From Acidobacteria subdivision 13 bacterium RH2 MAG17b (GTDB taxonomy: Bacteria; Acidobacteriota; Terriglobia; UBA7540), in contig NFUN01000056.1 in NCBI GenBank assembly GCA_002197525.1, positions 1-35,442 of the forward strand: a DNA stretch of 35,442 bases, written 5' to 3'. Under the pieces are notes generated by a model, which searched no databases, was not told the origin of the DNA, and saw only the letters and a program-made list of their open reading frames with translations. Position 1 is the first letter of the stretch, and every line of letters starts with the position of its first letter. A program made the position numbers and the translations under genes. Shown here one piece after another: positions 1-8,116 of this stretch.

Positions 1-84
1 CCCCCCCGGGAGTGGGAGTTAATTTGGGCCATCTTGGGCGGGCGGGCCGAAGTTTTTGTTTCTGAGCGCCGGAAGGATCAAAAT

Positions 85-104
85 CGCAGACCTGAAGGTC
101 TGCG
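85..104. repeat. Short perfect inverted repeat (hairpin) downstream of the radical SAM gene
   Basis: Nine-base arms (CGCAGACCT and AGGTCTGCG) are separated by GA. Read on the minus strand it follows the radical SAM stop codon by about 25 bases and is followed by a short T run (GATTTTGAT), so it could serve as a terminator. It also resembles the dispersed hairpin repeats elsewhere in the window; compare the CGCAGGGTC/GACCCTGCG arms near 26287-26311. Confidence 0.5.
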
Positions 105-128
105 CCAGCCCCGGTAACTCTAAAAACC

Positions 129-1154
129 TCAGGAAACGCGCAGGAAGTTGAGCGCAGACTTAAGGGCCAAGGTTGGGCTGTTAGTGAAAGCGCTCACTTC
201 ATAGGGGCAACCGATCTTGCAGCCTTTGCAAAAGTCCCATAGCGTCTTCTCCTGCGCGATGATTGCGCGAGCCTCCTCGGAGGCGAATATCTCCTTGAGA
301 GGCGCTTGGGAGCTATGCAGCGTCATGAATGCGCAAGGCAGGTGGATGGACCCGTCCGGCTTCATTGAAACCAGCTTGGAAGGGTGACGGCACGGGAAGT
401 TGGGTCCGAACCCCCCGTTGCGGTAAAACGCGTAGTAGTGATCGTAAAAGCGGACGTTTCGAGGATACTTTGTTCTGAGTTCGTGGAGAAACCGTTCGAC
501 CCGGTCGATCTGCTCACCGTGAAGCTCGGAGTCCGGCAGCAGTTCGCCGCCGCGCATCACGTTATGCACAGCCTCGGGATGCAGCACCAGGCTGCGCTCG
601 CGGCAAAACTCCGCCAGGGCTGGCAAATCTTCAAGGTTTTCCAGGTTCACGGCGGCGTTCACCTGGGTCGTGAAAGGCTTGCGCTTTTTGAGAACGAAAT
701 CCAGGTTTTCAACAATCCGCGCCAGGCCGTTCACGCCGCGCCTTTTGGCGAATCGCTCAGGATTCAGGGAATCGATGGAAACCTCCAGCATGTCGAGCCG
801 GGCCAAGCCTTCGGCGTGCTTTTTGATGAGCAGGCCATTGGTCGGCATGGAAGTCCACATGCCCTTATCCGCAGCGTAGGTGATGTAATCCGTGGTGTAG
901 GGATTCAGCAGAGGCTCGCCGCCTGAAAAGCTAAGCGCGAAGATGCCCATCTCGCAGAATTCGTCGATGCGCTTGAAAATACGCTCGCGAGCGCCCCTGG
1001 TAGCAAGATCGTTGAATTTGCCCTCCTCGCCGAAGATGCAATACTCGCAAAACATATTGCACATCAGCGTGGTTTCGAACATGACCATGTAAGGGCGTTT
1101 GAAGCCGGAAGCCAAGTGTTTGACGGCGGATTTGGCGATATAGGAGTATTTCAT
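129..1154 (-). CDS. Radical SAM protein with C-terminal SPASM-like cysteine cluster
   Basis: This is a 341-residue radical SAM enzyme of unknown substrate. The N-terminal CxxxCxxC motif (C32, C36, C39) binds the [4Fe-4S] cluster that cleaves S-adenosylmethionine, and SFSGGEPLLNP at about 75-85 is the SAM-binding GGE motif. C255, C274, C309, C312 and C316 form a SPASM-like arrangement that probably holds one or more auxiliary Fe-S clusters. Enzymes with this layout modify peptides or small molecules. No precursor peptide or maturase partner is visible nearby, so the substrate cannot be assigned. The start is the ATG at 1154, without a convincing Shine-Dalgarno sequence. The gene lies 66 bp downstream of the sigma-54 activator on the same strand and may be transcribed with it. 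Confidence 0.85.
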   Translation of the reverse strand: MKYSYIAKSAVKHLASGFKRPYMVMFETTLMCNMFCEYCIFGEEGKFNDLATRGARERIFKRIDEFCEMGIFALSFSGGEPLLNPYTTDYITYAADKGMWTSMPTNGLLIKKHAEGLARLDMLEVSIDSLNPERFAKRRGVNGLARIVENLDFVLKKRKPFTTQVNAAVNLENLEDLPALAEFCRERSLVLHPEAVHNVMRGGELLPDSELHGEQIDRVERFLHELRTKYPRNVRFYDHYYAFYRNGGFGPNFPCRHPSKLVSMKPDGSIHLPCAFMTLHSSQAPLKEIFASEEARAIIAQEKTLWDFCKGCKIGCPYEVSAFTNSPTLALKSALNFLRVS

Positions 1155-1220
1155 GCGTTCGATCTTTTGTGGAATCCTTTCGCCGGGTCAAACCCAGAGG
1201 GTCCGGCGTCTCTGTTCAGG

Positions 1221-2591
1221 TCAAATCGGCAATTTGAACCGGTCGGCCATCCGGTATAACGTCTTGCGGTTTATGCCCAGGATGTTTGCGGCCCGGGCCT
1301 TATTATCTCCCGTCACCTTGAGAACGTGCGCCAGGTAGCGTTTTTCGAGTTCGTCGAGCGAGGGCAGGTCCGAGTGCAGATGCGCCAGCCGCGAGCCGTT
1401 CGCAGGCTCCTGTCGAAGCTTCGGAGGAAGGTCTTCAGGCGTCACCACTCCGGACCTGTTCAGCGCCACCGCGGCCTCCAGGGCATTTCCCAGCTCCCTC
1501 ACGTTTCCCGGCCACTCGTAGCTCAACAGCGTAGAGAGCGCCTGGCTTGAGACTGAGTAGCTCTGGCTTCGTTCCTGCCCCAAACGTTTCAAAAAATGTT
1601 CGACCAGCAGCGGGATGTCCTCGGCGCGCTCGCGCAGCGGCGGGATGTTGATTTCCACCACTCGGAGCCGGTAATAGAGGTCCGCTCTGAACTTGCCTTC
1701 CTCAATCATCTGGCTGAGCACGCGGTTGCTCGCGGCAATGAACCGCAGATCCGTCTTGATGATCTGGTTGCTGCCAACCCTGCGAACCTCCTGTTCCTCG
1801 ATCGCGCGCAGCAATTTCACTTGCAGCGCCGGACTCATTTCCGAGACCTCGTCAAGAAAGACAGTGCCGCCACTCGCTTCCTCAAGGATACCCCGTTTGT
1901 TCTCAAATGCCCCGGTAAATGATCCGCGCACGTGCCCAAATAGTTCCGTTTCAAGGAGCGATTCAGCTAATGAGCCGCAATCCACGGCAAAAAAAAGCTG
2001 CGCCGCGCGGGGACTATTGTGGTGGATAGCTCTTGCCACCAGTTCCTTGCCGGTTCCGCTTTCTCCATAGATCAGCACCGTGCAGCGGGAGTCGGAAACC
2101 ATCGCAATCCTCTTGTAAATCTCGAGCATCACCGCGCTTCGCCCGACGAGGCTCGCAATCTGTCCCTGGTTGCCGAGTTGGCGCTTGAGGTTGCGGTTCT
2201 CACGCACCAAATTGCGGTTTTCGAGCGCCCGGCTGACCTGCAAAAGCACCTCTTCGATCTTGAAGGGCTTCGAGATGTAGTCGAACGCCCCGGCCTTCAC
2301 CGCTTCGATAGCCGTCTCCATGGAGCCGAAGGCTGTGATCAAAATCACCTCGGATTCCGGCTGAATAGCCTTGTAAGCCTTCAGCACGTCCAGGCCGTTC
2401 AGGTTGGGACCCAGCTTCATGTCGCTGATGATGACGTCAAACCCTTCCTGCTCGCCGATCTTGAGCGCTTCTTCGCCGCTGCCGGAAGTGACCACACGAT
2501 ACCCTTCCTCGATCAGCACTTCGCGGAGCAGATCCCGAGTATCAGGATCATCGTCAACAACCAGAATGTTCGGAGCGCTGGGGCCTGTCAT
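1221..2591 (-). CDS. Sigma-54-dependent response regulator, NtrC family
   Basis: This 456-residue regulator has the three standard domains. The receiver domain has acidic residues D13-D15 and phospho-acceptor D57 (ISDMKLG). The AAA+ domain has Walker A GESGTGKE at 176-183, Walker B GGTVFLDEVS at 241-250, and the sigma-54 contact loop at 223-228. A C-terminal Fis-type helix-turn-helix (RAANILGINRKTLYRMADRF) ends the protein. The contact loop reads GSFTGA instead of the usual GAFTGA. Phosphorylated activators of this type remodel RNA polymerase-sigma54 at distant enhancers. The start codon overlaps the stop of the upstream kinase gene by four bases (ATGA), so the pair is translationally coupled and the kinase is the likely phosphodonor. 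The regulated genes are unknown. Confidence 0.95.
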   Translation of the reverse strand: MTGPSAPNILVVDDDPDTRDLLREVLIEEGYRVVTSGSGEEALKIGEQEGFDVIISDMKLGPNLNGLDVLKAYKAIQPESEVILITAFGSMETAIEAVKAGAFDYISKPFKIEEVLLQVSRALENRNLVRENRNLKRQLGNQGQIASLVGRSAVMLEIYKRIAMVSDSRCTVLIYGESGTGKELVARAIHHNSPRAAQLFFAVDCGSLAESLLETELFGHVRGSFTGAFENKRGILEEASGGTVFLDEVSEMSPALQVKLLRAIEEQEVRRVGSNQIIKTDLRFIAASNRVLSQMIEEGKFRADLYYRLRVVEINIPPLRERAEDIPLLVEHFLKRLGQERSQSYSVSSQALSTLLSYEWPGNVRELGNALEAAVALNRSGVVTPEDLPPKLRQEPANGSRLAHLHSDLPSLDELEKRYLAHVLKVTGDNKARAANILGINRKTLYRMADRFKLPI

Positions 2592-4240
2592 ATTGATAAG
2601 GCGCCGTCCTGGCTAGTGGAGGTGATTGAGCCGGCTGAAGCGCCTGCGGCGGCCACGGCCTTTTCACGGCAGTCAATCGGCAGCGTTATGGTGAAGCGCG
2701 TGCCGCGATTCAGTTCGCTATCAACCTCGATGTTGCCGCCGTGCTGGCGGACGATCTGGTGGCAAATGGCCAGCCCCAAGCCCGTGCCGCTTCCCATGCG
2801 CTTGGTCGTGAACATTGGGTCAAAGATGTGAACCAGATTCTCAGGGGCGATGCCTTCGCCGCTATCCTTGACTTCGATCGCAAGGCTCTTGCCGTCGTCG
2901 CTCACGGGAAAAATGAGGCCGACATCGAGCGACCCGCCGCGCGGCATCGCGTCCATGCTGTTGTTGATAAGGTTCAGAAAAACCTGCTGCAAATAACCCA
3001 CGTCGCCGTAAATGCGCGGACAAGCCAGGAAATGGGTATGCACTTTGATCTTCTTGATCTCGAGCACGGGAGAAGAGAGCAACACAGACTCCTCCAGCAG
3101 ACGCCGCAGCTCAACGGGTTCCAGATGCAGGTCGAATTTCCTGGTCCAGGAAAGCAGTTGTTTCACGGTGCGGACGATGTTGTCGATCTGTTTCTGGATG
3201 ATCTGGAGCCTGCGATCCGTCGCCTCGTCACCCGTCTTGCGCCTCGCCATGAGCTGCACGTGGCCCGAGATGGAGTTGAGCGGCGTGCCGATTTCGTGCG
3301 CCAGGCTCGCGGCCAACTGCCCCGCCACAGCCAGCCGCTCCGAACGAGCCAGGTTCTTTTGCGTCTCGAAGAGCTCCTCGTTGATGCGGATCAGTTCTTC
3401 ATTGCGCTGTTCAAGTTCTGCGGTGGCGCCTTTGATCTTCCGCGCGAGCTCGCTGTTGAAGTTCTCGATTCGTTCGAGCATTTGGTTCAAGTGTCCCGCC
3501 AGTTGCCCGATCTCGTCACGTCTCCCGAAGCGGGCGCGAACATCAAGCTGGCCGCCCTCCGCGGTCTCCATTACCCGGATCATCTCCTTCACCGGAGCCC
3601 GGACGCTCTTCAAAAAAAATCCGTGAACCACAAAGATCAGCACGCCGAGGCTGCATAGCATGAGCAGAAAATTGCCCTCAACGATGTTTTGCGTAATCAC
3701 GTCGGAGCGCAGTTTGGAAACGACCAGATTCAGGCAGCCGACAACTTCGCCGTGGTCGCGCAGCTCGGTTGCCATAATCCAGTATTTGCCGTTTGGAGTC
3801 TCAATCGTGTATTGGTCCTGATCGGCACGCTCAAATTCGTTTAGGTGCTGGCTCGCCCAGTCCGTGTTGTTGATTCCTGGAATGTGGTCGAGCTCCATGT
3901 GCTTTCCGGCAGGATTGGTAGTGGCAATTAGCGGGTGGTTGCCAGCGTGGAGGTAAACGTCTGCCTGCCTCACGCCAGGAAGGTCATGCTGCATTTGCCC
4001 CAAGATGCGAACCAGCTTTTGCTGATCCGCCAAGCCCTGACCATTCATCAGATTGTGGGCGGCAAGCCTGGCCTGGGTCAGTTCCTTCCGGTAGACTTCT
4101 TCTTCCACCGGTTCGCGCGTCAACAGCATGGCGATGAAAGTTGATACGGCCAGCAAACAGACCACAGCGGCAACAAAAATGATGATAATCTTGCTTTGAA
4201 GGCCCAAGCGTGGGACCCGTACAGCAATATGCATGCCCAT
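2588..4240 (-). CDS. Membrane sensor histidine kinase
   Basis: This is a transmembrane histidine kinase of about 550 residues. A first membrane helix (about 17-41, KIIIIFVAAVVC onward) and a second (about 190-212) bracket a periplasmic sensor region of roughly 150 residues. HAMP, a coiled coil and HisKA follow, with the phospho-accepting His in SLAHEIGTPLN (about residue 315). The ATPase domain has an N box (FLNLINNSMDAMP), G1 (DSGEGIAPENL) and F/G2 boxes (FTTKRMGSGTGLGLAI). The sensor has no recognised ligand motif. I place the start at the ATG at 4240; a TTG at 4264 and an ATG at 4234 are also possible, and none has a clear ribosome-binding site. It is translationally coupled to the sigma-54 activator. 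Confidence 0.93.
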   Translation of the reverse strand: MGMHIAVRVPRLGLQSKIIIIFVAAVVCLLAVSTFIAMLLTREPVEEEVYRKELTQARLAAHNLMNGQGLADQQKLVRILGQMQHDLPGVRQADVYLHAGNHPLIATTNPAGKHMELDHIPGINNTDWASQHLNEFERADQDQYTIETPNGKYWIMATELRDHGEVVGCLNLVVSKLRSDVITQNIVEGNFLLMLCSLGVLIFVVHGFFLKSVRAPVKEMIRVMETAEGGQLDVRARFGRRDEIGQLAGHLNQMLERIENFNSELARKIKGATAELEQRNEELIRINEELFETQKNLARSERLAVAGQLAASLAHEIGTPLNSISGHVQLMARRKTGDEATDRRLQIIQKQIDNIVRTVKQLLSWTRKFDLHLEPVELRRLLEESVLLSSPVLEIKKIKVHTHFLACPRIYGDVGYLQQVFLNLINNSMDAMPRGGSLDVGLIFPVSDDGKSLAIEVKDSGEGIAPENLVHIFDPMFTTKRMGSGTGLGLAICHQIVRQHGGNIEVDSELNRGTRFTITLPIDCREKAVAAAGASAGSITSTSQDGALSI

Positions 4241-4385
4241 GGATTCTAACAATGGGTGTGGCAAAAAGCAACACTCTAATGTTTACCACAACCGCATGAT
4301 AATAAATAACTTGCTAGCACGAGCCGGCCTTTCTCAGGTCTTTAGATGCTGAATTATGGAGGTTTACAAATTAAAGTGACAACCT

Positions 4386-4443
4386 CCGCTCGTGCGGCGC
4401 TGTCTTCAGCGCCGAAAGACGCCGGTGGGGACACCGGCGTTAC
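4386..4443. repeat. Double-hairpin intergenic repeat upstream of polX
   Basis: Two adjacent stem-loops are visible: GGCGCTG-tctt-CAGCGCC and ACGCCGGTG-ggga-CACCGGCGT. The second is nearly identical to the second hairpin of the repeat at 35371-35428 and to one in the methylase gene at 24297-24318. It belongs to the dispersed REP-like family of this genome. It lies in the spacer between the divergent kinase and polX genes. Confidence 0.75.
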
Positions 4444-4510
4444 AAAAAAGCCGTCACTATAATTTGTAATTCTCAATAGGTCACACGGACAGTATCTCTG
4501 GAGAGGAGCC

Positions 4511-6244
4511 ATGGAAAATTCAGAAATCGCCGCCGTTTTTGAGGAAATTTCCAACCTCCTCAAAATTCTCCAGGAGGACTCGAAATGGCAGTTCAAGGCA
4601 GCCGCTTACGACCGCGCCAGACGGGCTATCGAAAGCTATCATGAGCGGCTGGAAGATGTCGCCAAAGACCCATCGCGCAAGTTAACAGCGATTCCAGGCG
4701 TTGGCGCCGACCTTGCCAAGAAAATCGAAGAATTGGTGAAGACCGGGCGGCTTGAATATCACCAGGAGCAGCTCAAAAAACTGCCAAAAGGGCTGCTGGA
4801 GCTTCTGCAATTGCAAACCGTGGGACCGCAAAAGGTTCGCCTCTTCCACCAGCAACTCGGCATCAAGAGCATTGACGAACTTCAAGAGGCAGCCAAGGCT
4901 GGACGGCTTCGCGACCTGCCGGGCATGAGCGAGAAATCCGAGGAGAACATCCTGAAGGCAGTGGAGGTGTTTCGCCGCGCAGTGGGCCGCTTCCGGCTGG
5001 ACACCGCATACATAACAGCCGAAGAGCTTTCCGCTTTTCTTAAGGAATCAAAACTGGTAGAGCAGGTCACTCCGGCGGGGTCCTTGCGCCGTGGCCGCGA
5101 AACGGTAGGGGACCTGGACCTGCTCGTTACCGGGCGAAACCACGCCGCTATCGCAGACCACTTCACCCGCCATCCGCGCATCGCTCAGATTCTTGCCAAG
5201 GGCGAGGACAAAGTGAGCGTGAAACTGGATAACGATATGCAAGTGGACGTGCGCCTGCTCGATCCCGAGTCTTACGGGGCCGCCCTTTTATATTTCACCG
5301 GCTCGAAAGAACACAACGTCGCTCTGCGCGAGCGCGCCCGGCGCATGGGATTGAAACTGAGCGAATATGGGCTGTTCAAAAGCGAAAAATCCGTGGCCGG
5401 GCGGAGCGAAGAGGAAGTTTACGAAAAGCTGGGATTGCCATGGATTCCGGCCGAGCTGCGGGAAAATCTGGGTGAAATCGAGGCGGCTGAAAAAGGCCAA
5501 TTGCCCGCTCTGGTGGAACTTCCGGACATCAAAGGCGACCTTCAGATGCACACCACCGCCTCGGACGGACGCACGAGCGCCGAGGAGATGGCAGATGCCG
5601 CCAAGAAGCTCGGTTACCACTACATCCTGATCACCGACCATTCCAAGGCCGTCACCGTGGCCAACGGCCTCGATGAAAAGCGCGCCGTGGAAAACATCCG
5701 GCGCATTCACGCGGCCCGCGAGAAGGTGAAAGGCATCGAGATTTGGGCCGGGACCGAAGTGGACATCCTGGGAGACGGGCGGCTGGATTACCCCGACTCG
5801 CTTCTGAAGCAATTCGACATCGTGCTGGCGAGCGTCCATTCGCGCATGACTCAGCCGGGCGAAGAGATGACGCAGCGCCTGCTCAAGGCCCTTGCGAATC
5901 CCTACGTCAGGATTCTAGGTCACCCGACCGGGCGTCACATTTTGCGGCGCGACCCGTTCAGCTTTGACGTCGAAGCGGTCTTTGAAGCGGCCCGCAAGCA
6001 CGGCGTTATTCTGGAGCTGAACGGCAACCCCGAGCGCCTGGACCTGTGCGACCGTCACGTCAAGCTGGCGCGCGACAAGGGCATGAAGATTATCATCTCG
6101 ACCGACGCGCACGCTCCCGAGCATCTGAAGTTTATGCGTTACGGCGTCATCACCGCGCGGCGCGGATGGATGGAAAAGAAGGGCGTCTTGAATACTCTGC
6201 CGCCCAAGCAACTTCTCGCATCCCTGCGCCCGCTGCCAATCTAA
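4511..6244 (+). CDS. polX: DNA polymerase/3'-5' exonuclease PolX
   Basis: This 577-residue family-X DNA polymerase fills short gaps in base-excision repair and carries a PHP nuclease domain. The N-terminus has helix-hairpin-helix regions (IPGVGADLAKKIEELV at about 61-76, and a second near 132-150). The nucleotidyltransferase core has GSLRRGRETVGDLDLLV at about 190-206, with metal-binding D201 and D203 and a third Asp at D246 (MQVDVRLLD). The PHP domain starts near 340 (GDLQMHTTASDGRTS) and contains the TDHS metal site near 377. Length matches bacterial PolX. The ATG at 4511 follows a purine-rich ribosome-binding site (GGAGAGGAGCC). A clear terminator follows the gene, so it is probably monocistronic. 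Confidence 0.97.
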   Translation: MENSEIAAVFEEISNLLKILQEDSKWQFKAAAYDRARRAIESYHERLEDVAKDPSRKLTAIPGVGADLAKKIEELVKTGRLEYHQEQLKKLPKGLLELLQLQTVGPQKVRLFHQQLGIKSIDELQEAAKAGRLRDLPGMSEKSEENILKAVEVFRRAVGRFRLDTAYITAEELSAFLKESKLVEQVTPAGSLRRGRETVGDLDLLVTGRNHAAIADHFTRHPRIAQILAKGEDKVSVKLDNDMQVDVRLLDPESYGAALLYFTGSKEHNVALRERARRMGLKLSEYGLFKSEKSVAGRSEEEVYEKLGLPWIPAELRENLGEIEAAEKGQLPALVELPDIKGDLQMHTTASDGRTSAEEMADAAKKLGYHYILITDHSKAVTVANGLDEKRAVENIRRIHAAREKVKGIEIWAGTEVDILGDGRLDYPDSLLKQFDIVLASVHSRMTQPGEEMTQRLLKALANPYVRILGHPTGRHILRRDPFSFDVEAVFEAARKHGVILELNGNPERLDLCDRHVKLARDKGMKIIISTDAHAPEHLKFMRYGVITARRGWMEKKGVLNTLPPKQLLASLRPLPI

Positions 6245-6272
6245 TGATGAATTGTAAATGATAAATTTTGAG

Positions 6273-6305
6273 CGCGGACTTGTTCTGTAAGTCCGCGAAT
6301 TTTTC
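6273..6305 (+). terminator. Rho-independent terminator of polX
   Basis: A perfect 9-bp stem (CGCGGACTT/AAGTCCGCG) with loop GTTCTGT is followed by a T-rich tract (AATTTTTCC), 28 bases after the polX stop codon. Confidence 0.85.
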
Positions 6306-6367
6306 CTTCATAATTGGAAACTGAACCCGTTCTCATACCAATTTGATGTCACGCGTAGAGAAAATCT

Positions 6368-6450
6368 GGGTGGCGCATACATGGCGATTTTGTCATGGTT
6401 GCGTGCTTGAGAACCGCGCACATCGCAAAGGCGCGATGTGTGCGCCACCC
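6368..6450. repeat. Nested palindromic repeat between polX and the HAD gene
   Basis: Outer arms GGGTGGCGCA (6368-6377) and TGCGCCACCC (6441-6450) are perfect inverted complements. An inner hairpin CACATCGC-aaaggc-GCGATGTG sits near the right end. Farther out, GATGTCACGCGTAG and CTACGTATGACGTAACAT form a weaker inverted pair, so the whole element may run from about 6345 to 6480. There is no coding capacity. It fits a small non-autonomous repeat. Confidence 0.6.
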
Positions 6451-6497
6451 CGGATTAAAACCCTACGTATGACGTAACATTATTTATAGGGGGAGAA

Positions 6498-7196
6498 ATG
6501 CAGATAAAGGCAGAATTACCTGCCGCCGTGATCTTTGACATGGATGGCGTGCTGGTGAATAGCAACCCATTTCACGTTCAGAAGTGGGCAGAGCTATTGA
6601 ACGATCACAAGATTCCATTCGATGAAGAGGAATTGCCGCGCCAGATTCTGGGCCAGCGCAACGACCATGTATTTCGTCTGTTCTTCGGCTCTCAAATGGG
6701 CGAAGAAGAAATGCGCCGCCTGGAAGCGCGGCTTGAGGCGAACTTCCGGCAAGCTTTCCGTCTTCACGCCAGGCCGCTGCCCGGCTTGGAAGCCTTGATC
6801 CTGCAATTGCGCGCCGCCAAAATTCCCGTCGGGCTCGCGAGCTCGGCCATGCCGCAGAACATTGACTTTGTGGTGGACACGCTCGGATTCCGTCCTTATT
6901 TCAGCAGCATTATGAGCGGCGACGACGTTCATCTGCCCAAGCCGCATCCGGAAATTTACCTCAAGACGGCCGAACGGCTCGGCGTCGAGCCTGGCGCCAG
7001 CGTCGCCTTTGAAGACTCGTTCGTGGGCATCGAGGCCGTAAAGTCGGCAGGCATGAAGTGCATCGCCATCTCCTCCACGTTCCCAGCCGAAGAGCTGCGA
7101 ACCAGAACCGGCGCGGACTTGGTAGCTCCCGGCTTCCAAAAACTTTCCCTACCCCTGTTGCAAGCCATGTTCCCCCCAAACGGCCACCGGGGCTAG
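6498..7196 (+). CDS. HAD-superfamily hydrolase (beta-phosphoglucomutase/phosphatase-like)
   Basis: This 232-residue haloacid dehalogenase-fold enzyme is probably a soluble sugar-phosphate phosphatase or phosphomutase. Motif I is VIFDMDGVLVNSN (nucleophile D14, general acid D16). A helical cap domain covers roughly residues 20-90. Motif II is SSAMP, motif III is the Lys in LPKPHPEIY, and motif IV is AFEDSFVGIEA. The cap and motif spacing are those of subclass I, the beta-phosphoglucomutase-like group. The exact substrate cannot be read from sequence. The ATG at 6498 has a good ribosome-binding site (AGGGGGAGAA). It stands alone between two repeats and converges on the selenoprotein gene. Confidence 0.9.
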   Translation: MQIKAELPAAVIFDMDGVLVNSNPFHVQKWAELLNDHKIPFDEEELPRQILGQRNDHVFRLFFGSQMGEEEMRRLEARLEANFRQAFRLHARPLPGLEALILQLRAAKIPVGLASSAMPQNIDFVVDTLGFRPYFSSIMSGDDVHLPKPHPEIYLKTAERLGVEPGASVAFEDSFVGIEAVKSAGMKCIAISSTFPAEELRTRTGADLVAPGFQKLSLPLLQAMFPPNGHRG

Positions 7197-7280
7197 CGGC
7201 ATGTCTCAGAAGTTCATTGAATAAGTCGGCAGAGTATAGCTTCAGCTATGCCGAAGGGGTCGCTCCTCCCTCATCCTCCT

Positions 7281-7335
7281 CCCCTCTCCCGCTCAAGGGG
7301 GAGAGGGGGGACCGCAAAGCGGTGGGTGAGGGTTT
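7281..7335. repeat. C/G-rich hairpin repeat between convergent genes (copy 1)
   Basis: CCCCTCTCCC pairs with GGGAGAGGGG across a short loop, followed by a second hairpin ACCGC-aaa-GCGGT and the tail GGGTGAGGGTTTTAAC. A related copy lies at 13444-13502. Both copies sit between convergent gene ends, here HAD and the selenoprotein gene, where they could act as two-way terminators. Confidence 0.65.
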
Positions 7336-7358
7336 TAACGGCATGGTTGAAACCGCGC

Positions 7359-8105
7359 CTACCGGCTTTCCGGGTCAAAATCGTGAAGCGTTGGCAGCGC
7401 CTTACTTGATTCCAGCAGTCCGAGCGCGGCGCGCAGGCCCCGGTGCTGAAGAGCCGCGTCATGTGGTGTACCGAGCGGAAAGCCAATCGGAAACGGCACA
7501 AACAGCGTCCGCGGCGGGCTTACTTTCTCGCTCACCTCGCGCAGCAGCGAAAGGCACACCGCCGGAATCCCTTCCTTTTCAATCACGCCTGCGATCAGTC
7601 CGACCGACTGATTGCACAACGGTCAGACAGGAACCAGCAGCGCCGCGTCCACCGCGTTCTCTTTGAGCTTCGCTGCACCCTGCGGTGCGGTTTCCTTAAT
7701 CAAAAGTTCAGGAAAGAGGATGCTGCCCATGAAACTGAAGTGGCGGCTGTTCAAGCTCCCAACCTCGCCCCTCGCCACCATTTCCCGGAGCCGGTCCAGC
7801 GGAAACGCCATGTTCGGGTCGGCCATGGTCCCAGCCCGGTCTAAAGCCGAGCTCGAGTGAGACATTTGCAAGTCCGCTAAGTTCAGATTTGACGGCAGCT
7901 CGCGGAAAGAACAATCGCCGCGTTTGTTACGCGCATCGAAGGGCGGCTGGCCGGGCAAATGTAAACCGGCGGAAGAAATCAGCGCCAGTTTGCACCGCGA
8001 GAGCGGCTTACTCAAACGGGCGCCGGGCCGCCAATCGACGCGGCTGAAGCGGTACGCCTGCATGAACAGGCGGTGCGCCAGCTTCAGATCATCGTAGCGG
8101 GCCAT
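7359..8105 (-). CDS. Selenocysteine-containing GrdB/PrdB-like protein (UGA read as Sec)
   Basis: This reads as one 248-residue protein only if the in-frame TGA at 7625-7623 (codon 161) is decoded as selenocysteine. The residues around it read LLVPV-U-PLCNQSVGLIAGV, giving a UxxC redox motif where, from memory of the family, Cys homologues carry CPxCHQ. Family similarity continues on both sides of the TGA: SHSS and NMAFPLDRLREMV before it, PPRTLFVPFPIGFPLGTPHD after it, as in stand-alone glycine/sarcosine/betaine reductase selenoprotein B family proteins. A hairpin with bacterial SECIS features follows the TGA. The ATG at 8105 has a strong site (GGAGG, 5-base spacing) just after the upstream nuclease stop, so the two genes are co-transcribed. 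The biological reaction is unknown; a thiol/selenol redox role is inferred. If the Sec machinery were absent, the product would be truncated at 160 residues. Confidence 0.88.
7590..7616 (-). promoter_or_regulatory. Bacterial SECIS element within the selenoprotein mRNA
   Basis: On the minus-strand transcript a 7-bp perfect stem (AUCAGUC/GACUGAU) closes a 5-base loop, GGUCG. Below it lie one A-C mismatch and three more pairs (UGC/GCA). Seventeen bases separate the UGA from the first loop base. A loop that begins GGU, about 17-18 bases after the UGA, is the arrangement known for E. coli fdhF, which SelB recognises. The hairpin lies inside the reading frame, as expected for bacteria. Confidence 0.87.
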
Positions 8106-8116
8106 CAAAGCCTCCG

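Noticed and set aside
384-926. Open frame on the plus strand across the radical SAM gene
   Set aside because: It is an antisense shadow of a gene with intact catalytic motifs, and its translation has no recognisable domain.
4458-4463. TATAAT as a promoter for polX
   Set aside because: The -10 match is perfect, but no acceptable -35 lies 16-18 bases upstream; that position is within a hairpin repeat.
7359-8105. Two separate genes or a frameshifted pseudogene instead of one selenoprotein gene
   Set aside because: Both halves share the same frame, so no frameshift is needed. The break is specifically TGA at a redox-motif position, and a SECIS-like hairpin of the right spacing follows. A pseudogene would not be expected to show all three.
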